Notes: a model not told the origin generated them from the sequence alone. Shown: positions 1-29,979, numbered from the stretch's first letter. The stretch is DNA of 64,000 bases from Litomosoides sigmodontis (GCA_963070105.1 OY718804.1:8861317-8925316); one strand, 5' to 3'. Program-made: numbers and translations.

Positions 1-197
1 AGGATAATGTGGTAGATTGAATTATGAATAAATTATGAGGCACATAATTAGAAGAAAATCTAAAGTATTTTTCTTCATCCCAAACGTACTCAAATTTTGC
101 TTTGCTATTAGCAATTCTAATTAGTTATTGTTTAGCTCAATGAGGAAGGGATAATTTTATAGTATTTCTAAATGCACAATTTCAACAGTAACACAGA

Positions 198-10082
<9,885 letters not shown>

Positions 10083-10509
10083 CCGATGTATTACCTCCAC
10101 TTAAATTAATAACTGTAAGCGATATAAACTGCCTTGATATCAATCAAGTGAAATATTTAAAAATGATCGAACAGAATTAAAATAAGCATATATCTCCATG
10201 TAAGTGAAATAAAGGTTAAAAGTATAAAATGCAAGGGTAAAAATTTAACAGAATATTCAAAATAATAACGTAATGAGAGGTCTGTGCATATAGTAGTTAT
10301 ATTTGGCAAAAAAATTAGGCAGAAGTAGATATGGTGTATATTAAAAAAAGAATCTTCCTGTGTAACTTGCAAGATCTTCATAAATTTTTTATGTAATAAA
10401 CAAATTAAACAAAGACACTTTTTTTCGGTTTTTCAGCTGTAGAGGGAGATCTTGGAAGAATAAAGTAACGTGGCTTGCATAAGATAATAAACATAGAAGA
10501 AACAAATTC
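10083..10509. other. Convergent intergenic gap, TPR gene and mcm-6
   Basis: This holds the 3' ends of both genes. A plus-strand AATAAA lies at 10208-10213, about 125 bases after the TPR stop. The rest is AT-rich with no supportable reading frame. Confidence 0.7.
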
Positions 10510-15155
<4,646 letters not shown>

Positions 15156-16844
15156 TAATATAAAAAACGGGAAGATATGTTTCCTGAAAGAAGTACTAGT
15201 TAAGTACTATTTTGAAGTCGAATTACATTTTAAACATCATAGTTACTATAGAAATATTCAGCGTCTCAAAATATAATTAAATTAAAACAATTTATATCGC
15301 TGAAATTAGTTTACTTAAATTGGAAATGCATCACAATAAAATGTGTTCTTGGTATTATCAATACAGTAGAAATAATTCATAAAAAGTAACAAGGTCCAGA
15401 AAATATTTTCAAAAAAAGAGTGCACAAATACTTCCTAATTGATTTTCATAATTGAATAGTTTCAATTTGAACTTCTCAAGAAACGATAACACATAAATGG
15501 ATTAATTCATCTTAGCAGTATTTTAACTGATCTCTCATTTCTGCTGTCTCTTCATATTTACCACTTTTTCTAACCTTGGCTATCATTCTTATTTCATAAT
15601 ATTAGTCGTTAATAATATTTGCATCTCTAACCATACAGTACTTGACATCCACTAGTTAATTTTTAGATTCCATCTTACTATTGATCCCTTCCCAACTCAT
15701 CTACTTCTACCGATCTGAAATCTGATCGATTTCGGAAGTTGCCCTTTTGAATGAGGAAAGCATCATTTATTCTTCAAGCAACAAAATCTTCACAAAATGT
15801 TGCAAAAAATAATCAAAAAAAGGAGCACTAAACTATTCCTAAGCTAATTTTTTGGTAATTTCATCCTCAAGTAGAAAACCATTAATTTGGTTGCATATCT
15901 GAACAACGACCTGAATTACTCCAAACCCATTACCTGTCTTACAAAGCTTTCCCAGTTGTTGAAGTTCAACCGCATTCATTTACACAAACACGCCGTATGT
16001 TAGAAAGAAACAGCAATGGTGAAGAAGTTGCATTTTTTGATAACGCTTAACCACCCAAATGCCTTCCGATTTCGGCACCAACAATCAAACTACCTCTCCC
16101 AAAAAAGAAAATAAAATTTATAAATTTGGTTCGCATTTATAATTTATCGGTTTCCGCCGTTTCCGTTTTGCAACAGATTTGGTTTCAGACCACTACTCCG
16201 GCACTGAAGTTTTCATACTATCCCATCGAAGAGGGCCGTTGAAGTGAGTGGAAGGAAACGCTTTGAGTCACGGAGCGCTGGGACTTTTACGTGTGTTCCG
16301 AGTGTTGTGGTCAAGTGAGTAGGTTATTTCTGATACGTTGGTGGTAAGTGATTGAGCAATCCTCTCCAGACTAATGTGTTATTTGAATTTTACTCAATAC
16401 TGTAAAAAATTACCGCACATTAATTACTTTATGGTACAACTTGTAGTATGAATGACAGACGCAACAGACGTATGTTAGTTGTGTATTCTTTTGCTAAGAA
16501 TCTATTTGAACGAAATGTAGTTATTGCTTATTACGCTAATAATATCTCAATATTACAGATTTATTTTTTCTACAGTTTTCCTAGAAACCTTTGGGTGGAA
16601 ATTTGTGGTATGTGTGAGAGACAGTATATAAGAAATGTTTTGCAGTGATGGCGTTCCGTTTTAGTGAGAGTAACAAAAATGAGATTAGTAATAATTACTT
16701 TAAATAATTGTGTGCGACAGCTTTCACTGGGCAGGAGTGGACAGCATATTTGACCTTTTCGAGAACTAGCAGAGTGGATTTATTTTCTGTGGCTTTTCTA
16801 CTTTATAATCAATGTGTTTAAGGTTTATACAGTTTCACTCGAAG
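15156..16844. promoter_or_regulatory. Divergent upstream region of mcm-6 and ubc-18
   Basis: A 1.7-kb spacer between two divergent starts. The left part is AT-rich. 16150-16315 is clearly richer in G+C, contains TTTCCGCC-like words and ends in a strong donor (GGTCAA then GTGAGTAGG near 16314), so it is likely a transcribed 5' untranslated exon and promoter for ubc-18. No coding frame is convincing here. Confidence 0.5.
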
Positions 16845-18313
16845 ATGGCGTCTTCTTCACGTCGACTAAAAAAAGTTGGCTTTTTTCAGTTTGAAGCAGT
16901 TTGTAGATCATTTTTATATAACATTGCAACTGATTGAAACATTAACATGCAGCAGGATAAACTAACATAATGCTGATTGCTTTTTTTCGAGGCAAATGAC
17001 TCGGATAGGTGTGCAACAGTCGCCGTTCACCTGTGACTGTGACAGCAGCATGATGAAGAAAGCGAGCAATTATTTAGCTAATTTAGTGTTGTTAATGATT
17101 GCATGATATTCAAGCTGTATAATTCTTGTTGATTTTTAACCGTTATATTGGACATATATTAGCACTTACAGGAGCTGACGGATATTCAGTCATCTGATTC
17201 GAGGACATTCTGCTGTGTTGAATTTGATGAAAGTAATTTGCTGCACTGGACAGGTCTTCTTGTTCCGGTAGGTTTGTCAGGCGAATAAATTGCATCGATG
17301 GAGCGATGCTACCGACTTTATTTGAGTTATATTAGGGAGTTTTAACTGTTTAGGTACTTTATGTAAACACGTTGTGTTTTATTGGAGAAAAAATGATAAA
17401 AATGACGGATAAATTTGTTGGTCAGAAATGAAATGGGATAGAGCATTCCTTATATATTATTATTTTTTGACTTATAATATTTGTAGGACAAAGAGCCGTA
17501 CAACAAGGGAGCATTTAAAGTAGCCATAGATTTTCCAGTAGAATATCCGTTTAAACCTCCCAAGATTACATTTTTGACGAAAATTTATCACCCAAATGTT
17601 GATGAGAAGGGGCAAGTATGTCTTCCAATCATATCACCAGACAACTGGAAACCTGCTACCAAAACTGAACAAGGTTATTTACATTTTGTGATTTGTTTCA
17701 AATAAGAATTTGTTATTGAACATTTTGACATTGAACATTTGATTTTGACATTTTGATGATACTTCTTAATTAAAAAAAATATTTTAATGATTCAAGTTTA
17801 GATGAATGCAGAACTACTGGTTTCATCCCACTGATAAATTTTTTTTGGCAAAACTCTCTTTTTTTTCAATACTATCCGCCTTCTACGGTTTAGTGGTAGC
17901 ATATGCAAAAATTTCTTAAAGGCGATAAATTTAGCGTATTCGTATTTCATTCAATTTGCGAAACGTTTTAAATAGTATTGCTGGTTAACCTTTCAGGGAA
18001 TAAATATTTCGTTTTATACTATCGTGCTTTAATGGGATATTGAGAAACAAGAAAACCGATATGTAATGACGATATGTAAATTGTGAGAAATGATATGTAA
18101 TATGATATGTAGTACTTTCCTACCGCTTGCTTTTATTTTGAAATATGATTTTTAGTGATGAATGCATTGCTTGGTTTGATTACGGAACCGGAACCAGACC
18201 ATCCATTACGAGCAGATCTTGCTGAGGAATTTACAAAAGATAGGAAGAAATTCAATAAAACGGCAGAAGACTACACCAAAAAATATGCAATGAGACGGCC
18301 TGATGGATTTTAG
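16845..18313 (+). CDS. ubc-18: Ubiquitin-conjugating enzyme E2, UBE2L3/UBC-18 type
   Basis: An E2 enzyme that carries ubiquitin as a thioester and passes it preferentially to HECT and RBR (parkin/ariadne-type) ligases. Four exons with exact phase: 16845-16874 ([10 protein letters not shown]), 17172-17267, 17487-17673 and 18156-18313. The UBC fold is complete: [48 protein letters not shown], then the active-site Cys in [17 protein letters not shown] (codon 17619-17621). [20 protein letters not shown] and the short tail MRRPDGF match the UBE2L3 family, about 155 residues. The first loop ([18 protein letters not shown]) diverges most. A likely polyadenylation signal AATAAA sits at 18935-18940, giving a 3'UTR of about 620 bases. 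Confidence 0.96.
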
Positions 18314-19350
18314 AAAGGATTAATAGCCGGAAAATATCAAATTCCCACTTTTTCCGGACATCATTTTTGTTGCTGTTGTGGCGTTCTTGTTCATTTTTGC
18401 AGTAATGTTGTTTACTCCTCAAGACAACCCTTTCCTCTTCTTAATAGTTTCGCTAAAGTGACATGCGCCCAACACTTTTATCACTTGCATAATTGTAGAA
18501 GCATGTCTATAAATGTGTTTAAACAATGCTTGGGTATCATCAGTGATTTATTTTCATCATTCTCATGTACTTTACATTTGTCCTTTTTTGGATCTTTTCA
18601 TTCTAGTGCGATAGTAAAATCTAAATTAAAATATTGTTGTGAAACGGAAAAAATCCCATTTGACCTGTATTTTTGTGACCAACTGCTTTTATTATGATAA
18701 AAATTCAAATCTTGAAAACTTAAATGGCATGGAGGGAAAATGGTTTTTGTGCTTTAATTAAGATCGATTCTTATTTCTGTATAGATTCCCAAGTTGCAGT
18801 GACTGAGTCAAAAATTGAATTATAAGTGAATTTATTTGTATGATAAGAGAAGTTGGGATAGTTTTATCAACTCAAGTAACTATATAATAGAGTGTTGTCG
18901 CATGACAAGTGTATCGTTATTGTGTATCTTTAGAAATAAAGTTCGCTGTGGTATCTATATTCCAGGAGTTTAAATCTGAAACAGTTAAGTTAGCTCAGTA
19001 GAATTAGCGCCATCATATAAATTGAAGCCAATGAACGATGCTAAAATTAGTTTTTTTTTTCATAATGTAAAAGTTACCGTATAAATCAGTTTTTCTGGCT
19101 TGTGAGGAGTGACTGCGACGAGAGGGGTAAAACGCTTTTGTTTGGATATTTGATTACATGAAAGGAATCTAAGGAGTGCTTAACTCTCTGTTTTTCTGAT
19201 TCTGTTTCCTTGTGGCGGAGCATTTGTCCCTCACAAACTTCATCATACCAAGGAACAAAGGCCACAAATGAATGTTTTGCTTTCATTGTATCTCTTTCCA
19301 GTTGGATTTCTGTATTTTTTACAGGTTAATTAGGAAGAAGATATCAAATA
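18314..19350. other. ubc-18 3'UTR and spacer before ger-1
   Basis: The first ~630 bases are the probable ubc-18 3'UTR, ending at AATAAA (18935-18940). The rest is AT-rich upstream sequence of the fucose synthase gene. An acceptor-like TTTTTTACAG at about 19315-19324, some 27 bases before the next ATG, may be a trans-splice site. Confidence 0.5.
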
Positions 19351-22130
<2,780 letters not shown>

Positions 22131-25100
22131 TTACAAATACAAGTGAAATTGACAACAATTCAATGACAAATTCTGTTATACCAGGTGTATTCAAAACAAT
22201 ACAGTTATATCTCTGTGAAATAAGGTGACATGTAACTAGACTTTGAAAGCAGGAACTTACTTTGCTTATTGAAGATTATTACGAAGGAATGAACAAGAGG
22301 ATATTTATGGTTTTTCTCATTTTGTAATTCCAAGTCATTATTTGTTTTTTTAGTTGGCAGAATTGATTAATTGATATGATCACATGTTTAAAATAACAAA
22401 GCGCTATATGCACTGTTTGTCGGAAGATGTAGGCACTTCAGAACTGCTGAACTTAAGATATATTTTCAGTTTTCATCAACATAATCCAATCAATGATCCA
22501 AATTACTTTCAGACCATTTAATTTGTGGCATTTGCTTTTTCTAGAAAAATTTTAAGTCATTTAATGATTGCTATGTGATCTATTGACTTGGTTTTCTCCT
22601 GTTTTGAGGTTAAGCAGATAACGGGTAAATTAAGTGATAATCTTCTCTCTGACTTGAACTGTAAAAATTCAGTGATTTTCAAAAGCTCAACATTTTTTAA
22701 TAGTCAAGTTCATCTCCTAAACTTGATTTTGTCCTTCTTCACCTCGCTTTTTTATGCCTTACACGTCCTTGAAAAAAAAGCAGTTGAACTTTTTTGCCAG
22801 CTAAAATATTCCAAAATGATTGTAATTCTCTGGACATCTATAGTCTTAGGATCTTATTACAATAGAAATCATTTGATCATTTTGTAAATCTTCACATTTT
22901 TTACGGACGACTTTCACGTTGTTAAAACCAGTGGTATGGTATCAAATTGATAAAACCATATGATAAAGCGCTGTAATATTAATTAATGTGCGAGAGTGAA
23001 CTTTATTTTCGATAAATGACATACATATATATACATAGGCTGTCATATCATCTTCATTTACATTTCGCATAATAACACTTCATTTAACGCAGTCATTACA
23101 AGTATTACGGGATTTCGAGAAAATTTTTTTTAAAAAATTTCTGAACACAACAAACGATGCCATTTTCAAGATACTTCAATTTATGTTGCGAGTTTCAAAT
23201 GCACTGTTTGGTCGATCTTAATTTTCTGTAGCTTCATGAATATTCGTCTTCCTTCTTCACGTTCTAGAATTGATGAAAAGTTCAATAAATAATTTAATTA
23301 GTTATGTAGGCACATATGACAGTTGGTACAGATTATTTTCAATCTATTTACAGTTTTTGAGAAATAAAACGAAAGGAGCAAAAGAAATAGGTAAAAATTA
23401 AAAAGAACTGCAACCGCAAATTTCTTCCAACAAATTTTGAAAATAAACGAATACTTGAATTTTTTCAAATATAGAAACGAATAAAATTCGAAGAAATGAT
23501 AAACTTTCAATTATTCAAATAAATTATAGACAAATTCCTTCGCTAAAAAAAACAGAAAAGCGGAAGTTTGTTTTTTTTTGTTTTTGAAAAAGCTTGTTCG
23601 TAAATCTGTTAAAGAAAAATTTATTCCATTCGTTTTTTTTTTTTGCTCTTTCCCTCTCAGAGTGCTTAAAAGATGGACGACGTGAAGTAATTAGGCAACG
23701 AAAAATTTTCCCTAAACTTTTGTTGCTCAAAAAAACAAACATTTCATTCAGCAAAACTAACTTCACTTTTTCCATTATTTCTAATATCGAACAGTTTGAT
23801 GATCAGTTGCCTCTCTCCTTTTTTTGCGGTCAGTTTATTTGCAAATAATGAAATTTATGCAAAATTCACCAAGTCTCTATAGTAAGTCTTTCATTTGGAC
23901 TTTGAAATTCTTACTGATCCTATTTACTTTCTCTGCTATTTCGCACCAATTTTTTTTGTGCCTTTTTTTTTAAAATAGAATGCAAAATTGAATTCATTTG
24001 ACAGGATCACCCAGTTTTTTTCCCCTTCCTTTCCTTAAAATGCTTCACGGATGTGTAAGAGATTGTGCAACACTCTTTTAGGTATATTACTAATATTATT
24101 ATTACTCACTACGCCTTCAGTATTTGAAGAATCAATTTGGTCGATGAGCAAATGATATCAAATTATTATAGTTCCGTAATTTAAACTAATAGGGCAAATA
24201 ACTTGCTGCTCTTCGAATTTTCATTATTGGTTAATTTAATCAGTTAGCTAAATCAGGTTAACTGATAACCTTTAAAACAAACAGGCAGTCGGATCGATTA
24301 ACTGCGACGATTACTCAAAGAGAAAATTCGGTACCAAACTGTAAAATTTTGAAATTATTAAATGAAAAGTGAATTTATCAGTTTGCAGCGTGTAATTAGT
24401 GAAAATTATAATTGCCATACTCGGGGATTTTTTTATTGCTGCTCTATAGTAATGTAGTAATTGTTAGCGAAAAAGAGCTAAGTGACTGCTTAGTATTCGA
24501 ATGGCTGACAATAAAGTAATCTTTAGTGATTAGCTTGATAACGAATGACCAGCTGCTCATACAATTAATTAATTTGCTCTGACTAATTAGCTTTGTGGTT
24601 TTGTTGCGTATTCGCATCACGTAAAATGTGAGAGTTTGTAGGAGTCGACGTTGTCTCCCTAATTGTTTGAAATGTTTTTCGTTGTGTCACAAAAAAGAGA
24701 GCACTAAAAATGATTTAAGTTGACTAAAAGCAAACTGATAAACCGAAAGCAGCAGAAAAATGTTATGGACTTTCTAAAATTTTTGAAATGACGTCATAGG
24801 CTTAAGGCTAACAACAAATTATTGATCAGTCTCATCGACGTCATCAACGAAGAGAACTTTGTGAAATCAGAGATCATCAGACAACATATATAATATGTTA
24901 GAAGTGCTGTCTCAAAAGTTACTCCTAGGAACTCACAAAACAATTATGTGCCGTTTCTGTTTTAAATTTAAAATTTTTTTCAAATTTCATTCTTTGAATT
25001 GTACTAAATTACTTTAAATAATTGTAAGGAACGTGCGTAATTTATCACTTGGATTGTTGTTTGCTTCTCCTTTTTTTTTTGGAAATTAAACTTAATTAGC

Positions 25101-25216
25101 AATTCGATGGAAAGTTGACGCTTCTTTCATTTGCATATTTTCATTTTACATTAACTTACGACGAGTTAAATATATTTGCAGTGAGCAGCGAGTGTATTCA
25201 ACCATAAATTTCTGAA
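22131..25216. other. Gene-poor AT-rich spacer
   Basis: Three kilobases with stop codons in all frames at short intervals. The only longer open stretch, near 22590-22887, lacks an ATG start or splice signals and looks like chance. Poly-T/poly-A tracts are common. The left end should hold the ger-1 3'UTR. No RNA gene or repeat family was recognised. Confidence 0.55.
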
Positions 25217-25795
25217 ATGAAATTTTATAATAAAAGTACTGCAAAACAGTACAACACAATTTGGAGGCAGAAAACTGAATTGATCAGCGAAAAAGATGAA
25301 CAGTCGTTGGATAACAGAAGGGCAGGTGATACTGCCTGATAATTCAACTTTATTTTTAGAGATCGAAAGTTTGAAAACTGTGCAATCAATATTTCAATTT
25401 TTTTTAAGGCTTTCCTAGTAGCCGTCTACCAGTTTCGTTTGATAATTTACGTTTAGCTTATTATTAAGTTGAAAATTTTTTACAAAAGTTCTTATCTCAT
25501 TTACTATTTTCTTTTTATTTTGCTATTTTCACATGTTATTTTTGAGCATCAATAAGCTAAACTGATTGTAAGGGAATGAACTATCGTACATAAGTAAATA
25601 ATGAAAATTAAAGCTTATTTGTTGTATTTTCAAAACTTTCAATCATTTTTAATCACTTTTTATATCATTTCATCATTAATTTTTGCAGGATATAGCAAAT
25701 TTTCACCGAGAAAATTACTTAATTGGGCAAGAATAAAAAAGGAATTACCCGATTATTCATATCTTAATATGTTCGGAAGTATTAATTTACCTTGA
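25217..25795 (+). CDS. Candidate two-exon orphan gene, about 71 residues
   Basis: Exon 1 runs from ATG 25217 (MKFYNKSTAKQYNTIW) to 25325, where GCAG is followed by a GTGATA donor. Exon 2 follows the acceptor TTTTTGCAG at 25689 and continues in matching phase (YSKFSPRKLLNWARIKKELP, then MFGSINLP and stop at 25795). AATAAA lies at about 25832, a normal polyadenylation distance. The predicted product is basic and Lys/Arg-rich with no signal peptide or membrane segment. An alternative is a single-exon frame from ATG 25601, which would give a hydrophobic N-terminus (MKIKAYLLYFQNFQSFLIT) and a 64-residue possible secreted peptide. No family was recognised; it may be part of a longer gene or chance. 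Confidence 0.35.
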
Positions 25796-26410
25796 AATTA
25801 ATTTTCCAAGAAATTTGTGGATAAACTTCTCAATAAACTGTAAATAATTGTATCATAGATTTCAATATTGTTTTTTGTTGCTGCTTCACCATGCCTTTTA
25901 AAAATTACGGTTAATTACGTTAAATATAATTATTGTAATGTCTCATATATTCCTCATTGTACATCGCAGTTACTAAAAGTTAGTGAGCTGAAATATTTTA
26001 TTGATAAATTATAGTTAAACATGCATCCCTATGCTTCGCATATGAATGCGCTTTTTTCTTATGAATTTTAATTGAATTATTTGACGAACAAGCCTGAACT
26101 ATTTTCCAAGCAAGATATATCAATCACTGTGAGACAGCGATCTTCTCATGTAACTAACGTAAAATAATGAAAGTTCATCAAAGACAGATGTAGGAAGGAG
26201 ATATAATACACCACAGACTGACTTTATTAAAGAAGAAATAAGAGGTATTATATATTTCTATATATTTCTTTTATTCTTTTTGAAATTCAATTAATAGCAT
26301 ACAAGAAAATAACTAAAAGAAACAATATGAGATGTTCACAAATGATATAACACGTGAACAACAATATAGTTAAAGCGCAAAAAAAGCAATATCCATGTTT
26401 TCGCAACATT
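25796..26410. other. Intergenic spacer with 3' ends of two convergent genes
   Basis: It contains AATAAA at about 25832 (plus strand) and TTTATT at 26223-26228, a minus-strand polyadenylation signal for the SSB gene to the right. Otherwise AT-rich with nothing recognised. Confidence 0.5.
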
Positions 26411-27724
26411 TTACGAAGCAGTCTGCTTCACTTCTGATTTCACATCATTAGCACCTGTCTCATCTGCGGTATTCTCTCCTTCAACATGCTTTGGATCAAC
26501 AATCTTGAAAAGTCCACTAGCCTGAACTCGTACATCCTGGAACGACCGCCCATCCTCATCCGTTCGTAACCTACTCCGAAGTTGGCCGCTCACGTATATT
26601 TGTATTCCTGAAATGCGCTCAACACTTTGAAAAAGAAGTTGGAAAAAACAGAAATAGCTCTGTTTTCTCAAAAATAAATATCTTTGTATAAAGATGACTA
26701 AGAAATACTCGAAACAATATACCTTCGCGCACGTAATTCTTGATATAATTCACTATATTATTCGGCGCAAAAACATCGACGAATGAGATAAATCGTCCAC
26801 TGCCTCGACGATCAGCTTCAACAAAAATTTTCCATAAGTTTGACAATTTTATTCAGAAATTCGAAGTGGAATGTTTTAGTTTTTTTTATATGTTTCTATT
26901 TTTTTAAAAACTTAGCTTCGAATATTTCTGTTTTTTAAAACCCATTTAGTTTCTTAAATGCAGTTAACATCATACCGCTTGTTGTTGATAATTTTACAAT
27001 AGCATACTGTCGGCCGGTTGGCATTGTATATACTCTTGGTGGTCCTCGGACAACACCTGTCACTTCGATATGATTCTCACTGCAAAACATAAAGTAAAAA
27101 TGAAGAGGAGGGAAAATGTGATCAATATAATGACAAACTCTGAAAGTAATGGCAAAAAAGACAATTCTTCATGCTTCAAAAAAAGACAATTCTTAAATAT
27201 TCATAACTCGTGATTTTTGATATTCATACAAGTATTCCACGAGATCCAAAAATAAAGCAACCAAAGTCTTACTCGAAATTATAACGTGCCCTAGGGTCTA
27301 CATCAGCTTCCAATCCCACAAAATCTTCTGCATCGGCAGGAAAATTTGCACTTTCATCATTGATTTCTTCAATCTTTTGACCTTGCGTTGCCAAATTCCT
27401 TCCAGTGTACTAAAAAAACTTATTGGAAAACCAGTTATCTTGCACGCAAATAAACCAGACAAGAATATAAAGAGCCTTTAATTCAATTCGTAAATTAAAT
27501 GTAGCAACGACATAACAAATATAATTATGTAAATTATTGCACTTTGGCATTTAACTACAATAAAGTCATTTAGTGCATAAAATTATCTACTGCATCAATA
27601 TTATTCAATTACCGTTCCCTCTTAATTAGCTTACTTATTTGAAAGAGATAAAGCATACCTGTAGTAGTTGCACTCGCCGAACAGCAGGCCATCGCACCAA
27701 TGCTCGACTTACTAATTGAAGCAT
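26411..27724 (-). CDS. SSB-type OB-fold protein, probable mitochondrial single-stranded DNA-binding protein (copy A)
   Basis: Five exons from ATG 27724 to TAA at 26411. The N-terminus MLQLVSRALVRWPAVRRVQL is rich in Arg and hydrophobic residues without acids, like a mitochondrial presequence. The body has the strand order of the SSB OB fold: NHIEVTGVVRGPPRVYTMPT, GRQYAIVKLST, GRFISFVDVFAPNNIVNYIK, then the hallmark REG-IQIYVSGQLRSRLR and a final DVRVQASGLFKIVD. The tail (HVEGENTADETGANDVKSEV) is acidic. The family coats single-stranded DNA during mitochondrial replication. About 45 residues before the OB fold form an acidic insert (EEINDESANFPADAEDFVG) not usual in SSBP1. It is divergently paired with a second SSB-like gene at 28702. 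Mitochondrial location is inferred from the presequence. Confidence 0.8.
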
Positions 27725-28701
27725 TTTCCTACAACGTTCTCCAATTAAGAGTGAGATGTGAGCCTTAACAAAACGGTGTTTATTAGCACCACCTAGATAC
27801 TAACTGCACATTTCAGAACAATACAGTAAAAACATATGACATCAATATAAATTAGCAGAGTATTACACTGTACTACGTACAAAATCTATTCTTAGTATGT
27901 GCATTCATGCACTTGTGCAAATAATATCCAATGAGAAACTGGTATGATATGTCACGGTGCTGCTAACAATAATCCGATATTGTCCTAATAATTCCTTATT
28001 GAATTTCCTTGAAAAGCTTTTATAATACAAGACAATAACCGACGATAGTAGATTAGAGTAGTGTGATATATGTTCACAGATGAAACATGAAAATAGTAAA
28101 GAAATATAAATTATGCACAGTACCACATTAATAAATACGACGGAGTTTGGAAACAACTTCAAATGCATGAACTGTTTTTGAAGAGCTAACAGAGATTGAT
28201 AATTGACATAAATAGTATATAAACCATCACAGAACGAGAAAGGAAAATTAAATCACCTAAAAATACGAGCAAGTTTTCGTTTAAGCACAACCAATTGTAC
28301 TCATGGTGATACAGCGGCACCAACTTTTAGCGTCCGGTGATACAGACCACAGGTGTTCCCAACGCTCCCCTAAAATGGCAGGTGACGGGTGACGGGTGAC
28401 GGGCTTGAATCCATCTAGGTTGTGGTAGTGAGAAGGTCTTTGAGTTGTACAGAACGTAATAGGCAATTGAGATGAATTTCATGGGGTTCCGCTTTGCAAA
28501 AACTTCTTACGACTCCTCTACGTATAAATGAACTTCCGTTTGAGGATACAGTGTTTCTGGATATTAACCCGAACTTTAGAAACTCGAACTTCAGAAAAAA
28601 AATTAGGAACTCGCGATATGGCCAACAAAATAGTGATTTTTTTCTTATATATATGTATGTATACAACGTAATCTTTAAATTACAGGGAAAATTTGAAAGA
28701 A
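27725..28701. promoter_or_regulatory. Shared upstream region of the two divergent SSB genes
   Basis: A ~1-kb divergent promoter region. It contains a short tandem repeat of GGTGACG (28380-28403) and a ten-base word GGTGATACAG near 28305 and again near 28337. An acceptor-like AAATTACAG at about 28677-28685, 17 bases before the plus-strand ATG, is a likely trans-splice site. No coding frame is convincing. Confidence 0.5.
28380..28403. repeat. Short GGTGACG tandem repeat
   Basis: Three exact copies of the seven-base unit GGTGACG in a G-rich patch that stands out from the AT-rich surroundings, midway between the two SSB genes. Confidence 0.85.
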
Positions 28702-29979
28702 ATGTTCCGTAAAGTACTGTCCAGATATAGTCCAGGCATACCGACTGTTCACCAGGTTTTTCTTTCCTGATTATTATTATATCTTTTTGTGGATATGGAC
28801 AAATTCACGGTGTCTGTACGTAAGCTATTTTTCAGCAGTTAACAGATACTTTTTCAGGTTTCTAGGCGATTGTTTGCAGCACAGGCGAATTTACAGGAGC
28901 CGACAGATGCAGGCAGTCCTCAGTCGTCAGACAAGCATAGCGAACAGATTGCTTCGGCTGTCAGTCGTAGGAAGTAAGTCGAACTCAAGTATTACTGTTT
29001 TTCTATTACAAACACCTCGATCCTTGTTAGCATATCGCATTCCATTTGATTAATGAAAATTTGGAGGGTTATATTAAAACTACTTTCTAGTTCATTATAA
29101 AAATATCATTACTTGCTTAATTAAGTGATTTCTTAGTTGACTAATTTGTCAGGTCGTCATTTATTTGGCGGCGATCTTCATTCTCTGTTTATTTTGGCCA
29201 ACTTTTTATTTCTTGTTTAGAGGAATGCAAATTATATTGCAGCATCAATCGAGTTATCCTCAGTGGAACTGTAACGAGCAAACCATTCTATGGAACAACC
29301 AGAAACGGTGGTAGATTTGGAGTTGTTCGAATCACTTCAAATTCTTTCGGAGGTGTTGTTTTATATCCAAAAATAATTGTTAAGGAATAAATTATTCATA
29401 TTGATTATCATTTGAGATTTACTTGTTAGCTTTCTTAAGTGTTCTTATCCGAATAATATGTATTAATTGGTTGTGCAGTGACGTGAAGATTTGTTCGCTT
29501 TTAGTTATGTCAGGAAAAATACTAGAAATGTGTTTTGCATTGTCAAATATGTTTTGCAGTATTTTTCAAAAGTAGTTTTTTCAAAAGATTGTTTTTTGCA
29601 GGTCAGTATGATTTTCGAGTTCGTTTGGGGACACGGACATCGCTTGCGTATTGCAGGGAAAACGTGAATGAAGGTTGGTTTGAACACGTTAACAAGAACA
29701 AGTGAAATCAAAATCATTATTCAAATTATTTGTAAAAATTTGAGAATTTCATTTCCATTTACATTTATTTTAGGCTCGCATCTGTTTGTCTTCGGCCGTC
29801 TAGCGACCTTCCCAAGAGCTGCGGCTGACGGAACGCAAGGTTCAAGTGGAACTATAATGGCATCCCGCATATCAGTGGAATGCAGTTCTGCTTCACCTGC
29901 TGTCAATGACAGCGAACAGTTTGAAGACGTTGACTTATCAGCCGAGGAGGATTTAGAGCAGAGTGAGACAAAAAAATGA
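28702..29979 (+). CDS. SSB-type OB-fold protein, probable mitochondrial single-stranded DNA-binding protein (copy B)
   Basis: Five exons with consistent phase: 28702-28755 (MFRKVLSRYSPGIPTVHQ), 28858-28973, 29243-29352, 29602-29673 and 29774-29979. The N-terminus is basic and hydroxylated, like a mitochondrial presequence. The OB fold shows INRVILSGTVTSKPFYGTT, NGGRFGVVRITS, GQYDFRVRLG and the SSB hallmark NEGSHLFVFGRLATFP, then GTIMASRISVE. The acidic tail (EQFEDVDLSAEEDLEQSE) recalls the acidic tips of SSBs that bind partners. Of the two neighbours this one keeps the more canonical G-S-x-L-x-V-x-G-R-L motif. AATAAA lies at 30083-30088. The third exon's start at 29243 was chosen because only that acceptor keeps the frame. 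Confidence 0.82.

Noticed and set aside
16150..16170. E2F-type sites in the mcm-6/ubc-18 divergent promoter
   Set aside because: TTTCCGCC words are near but not the consensus, and one short match by eye is not evidence.
22588..22887. A 99-residue open stretch on the plus strand
   Set aside because: No ATG start, low-complexity hydrophobic composition, no splice or polyadenylation signals that fit.
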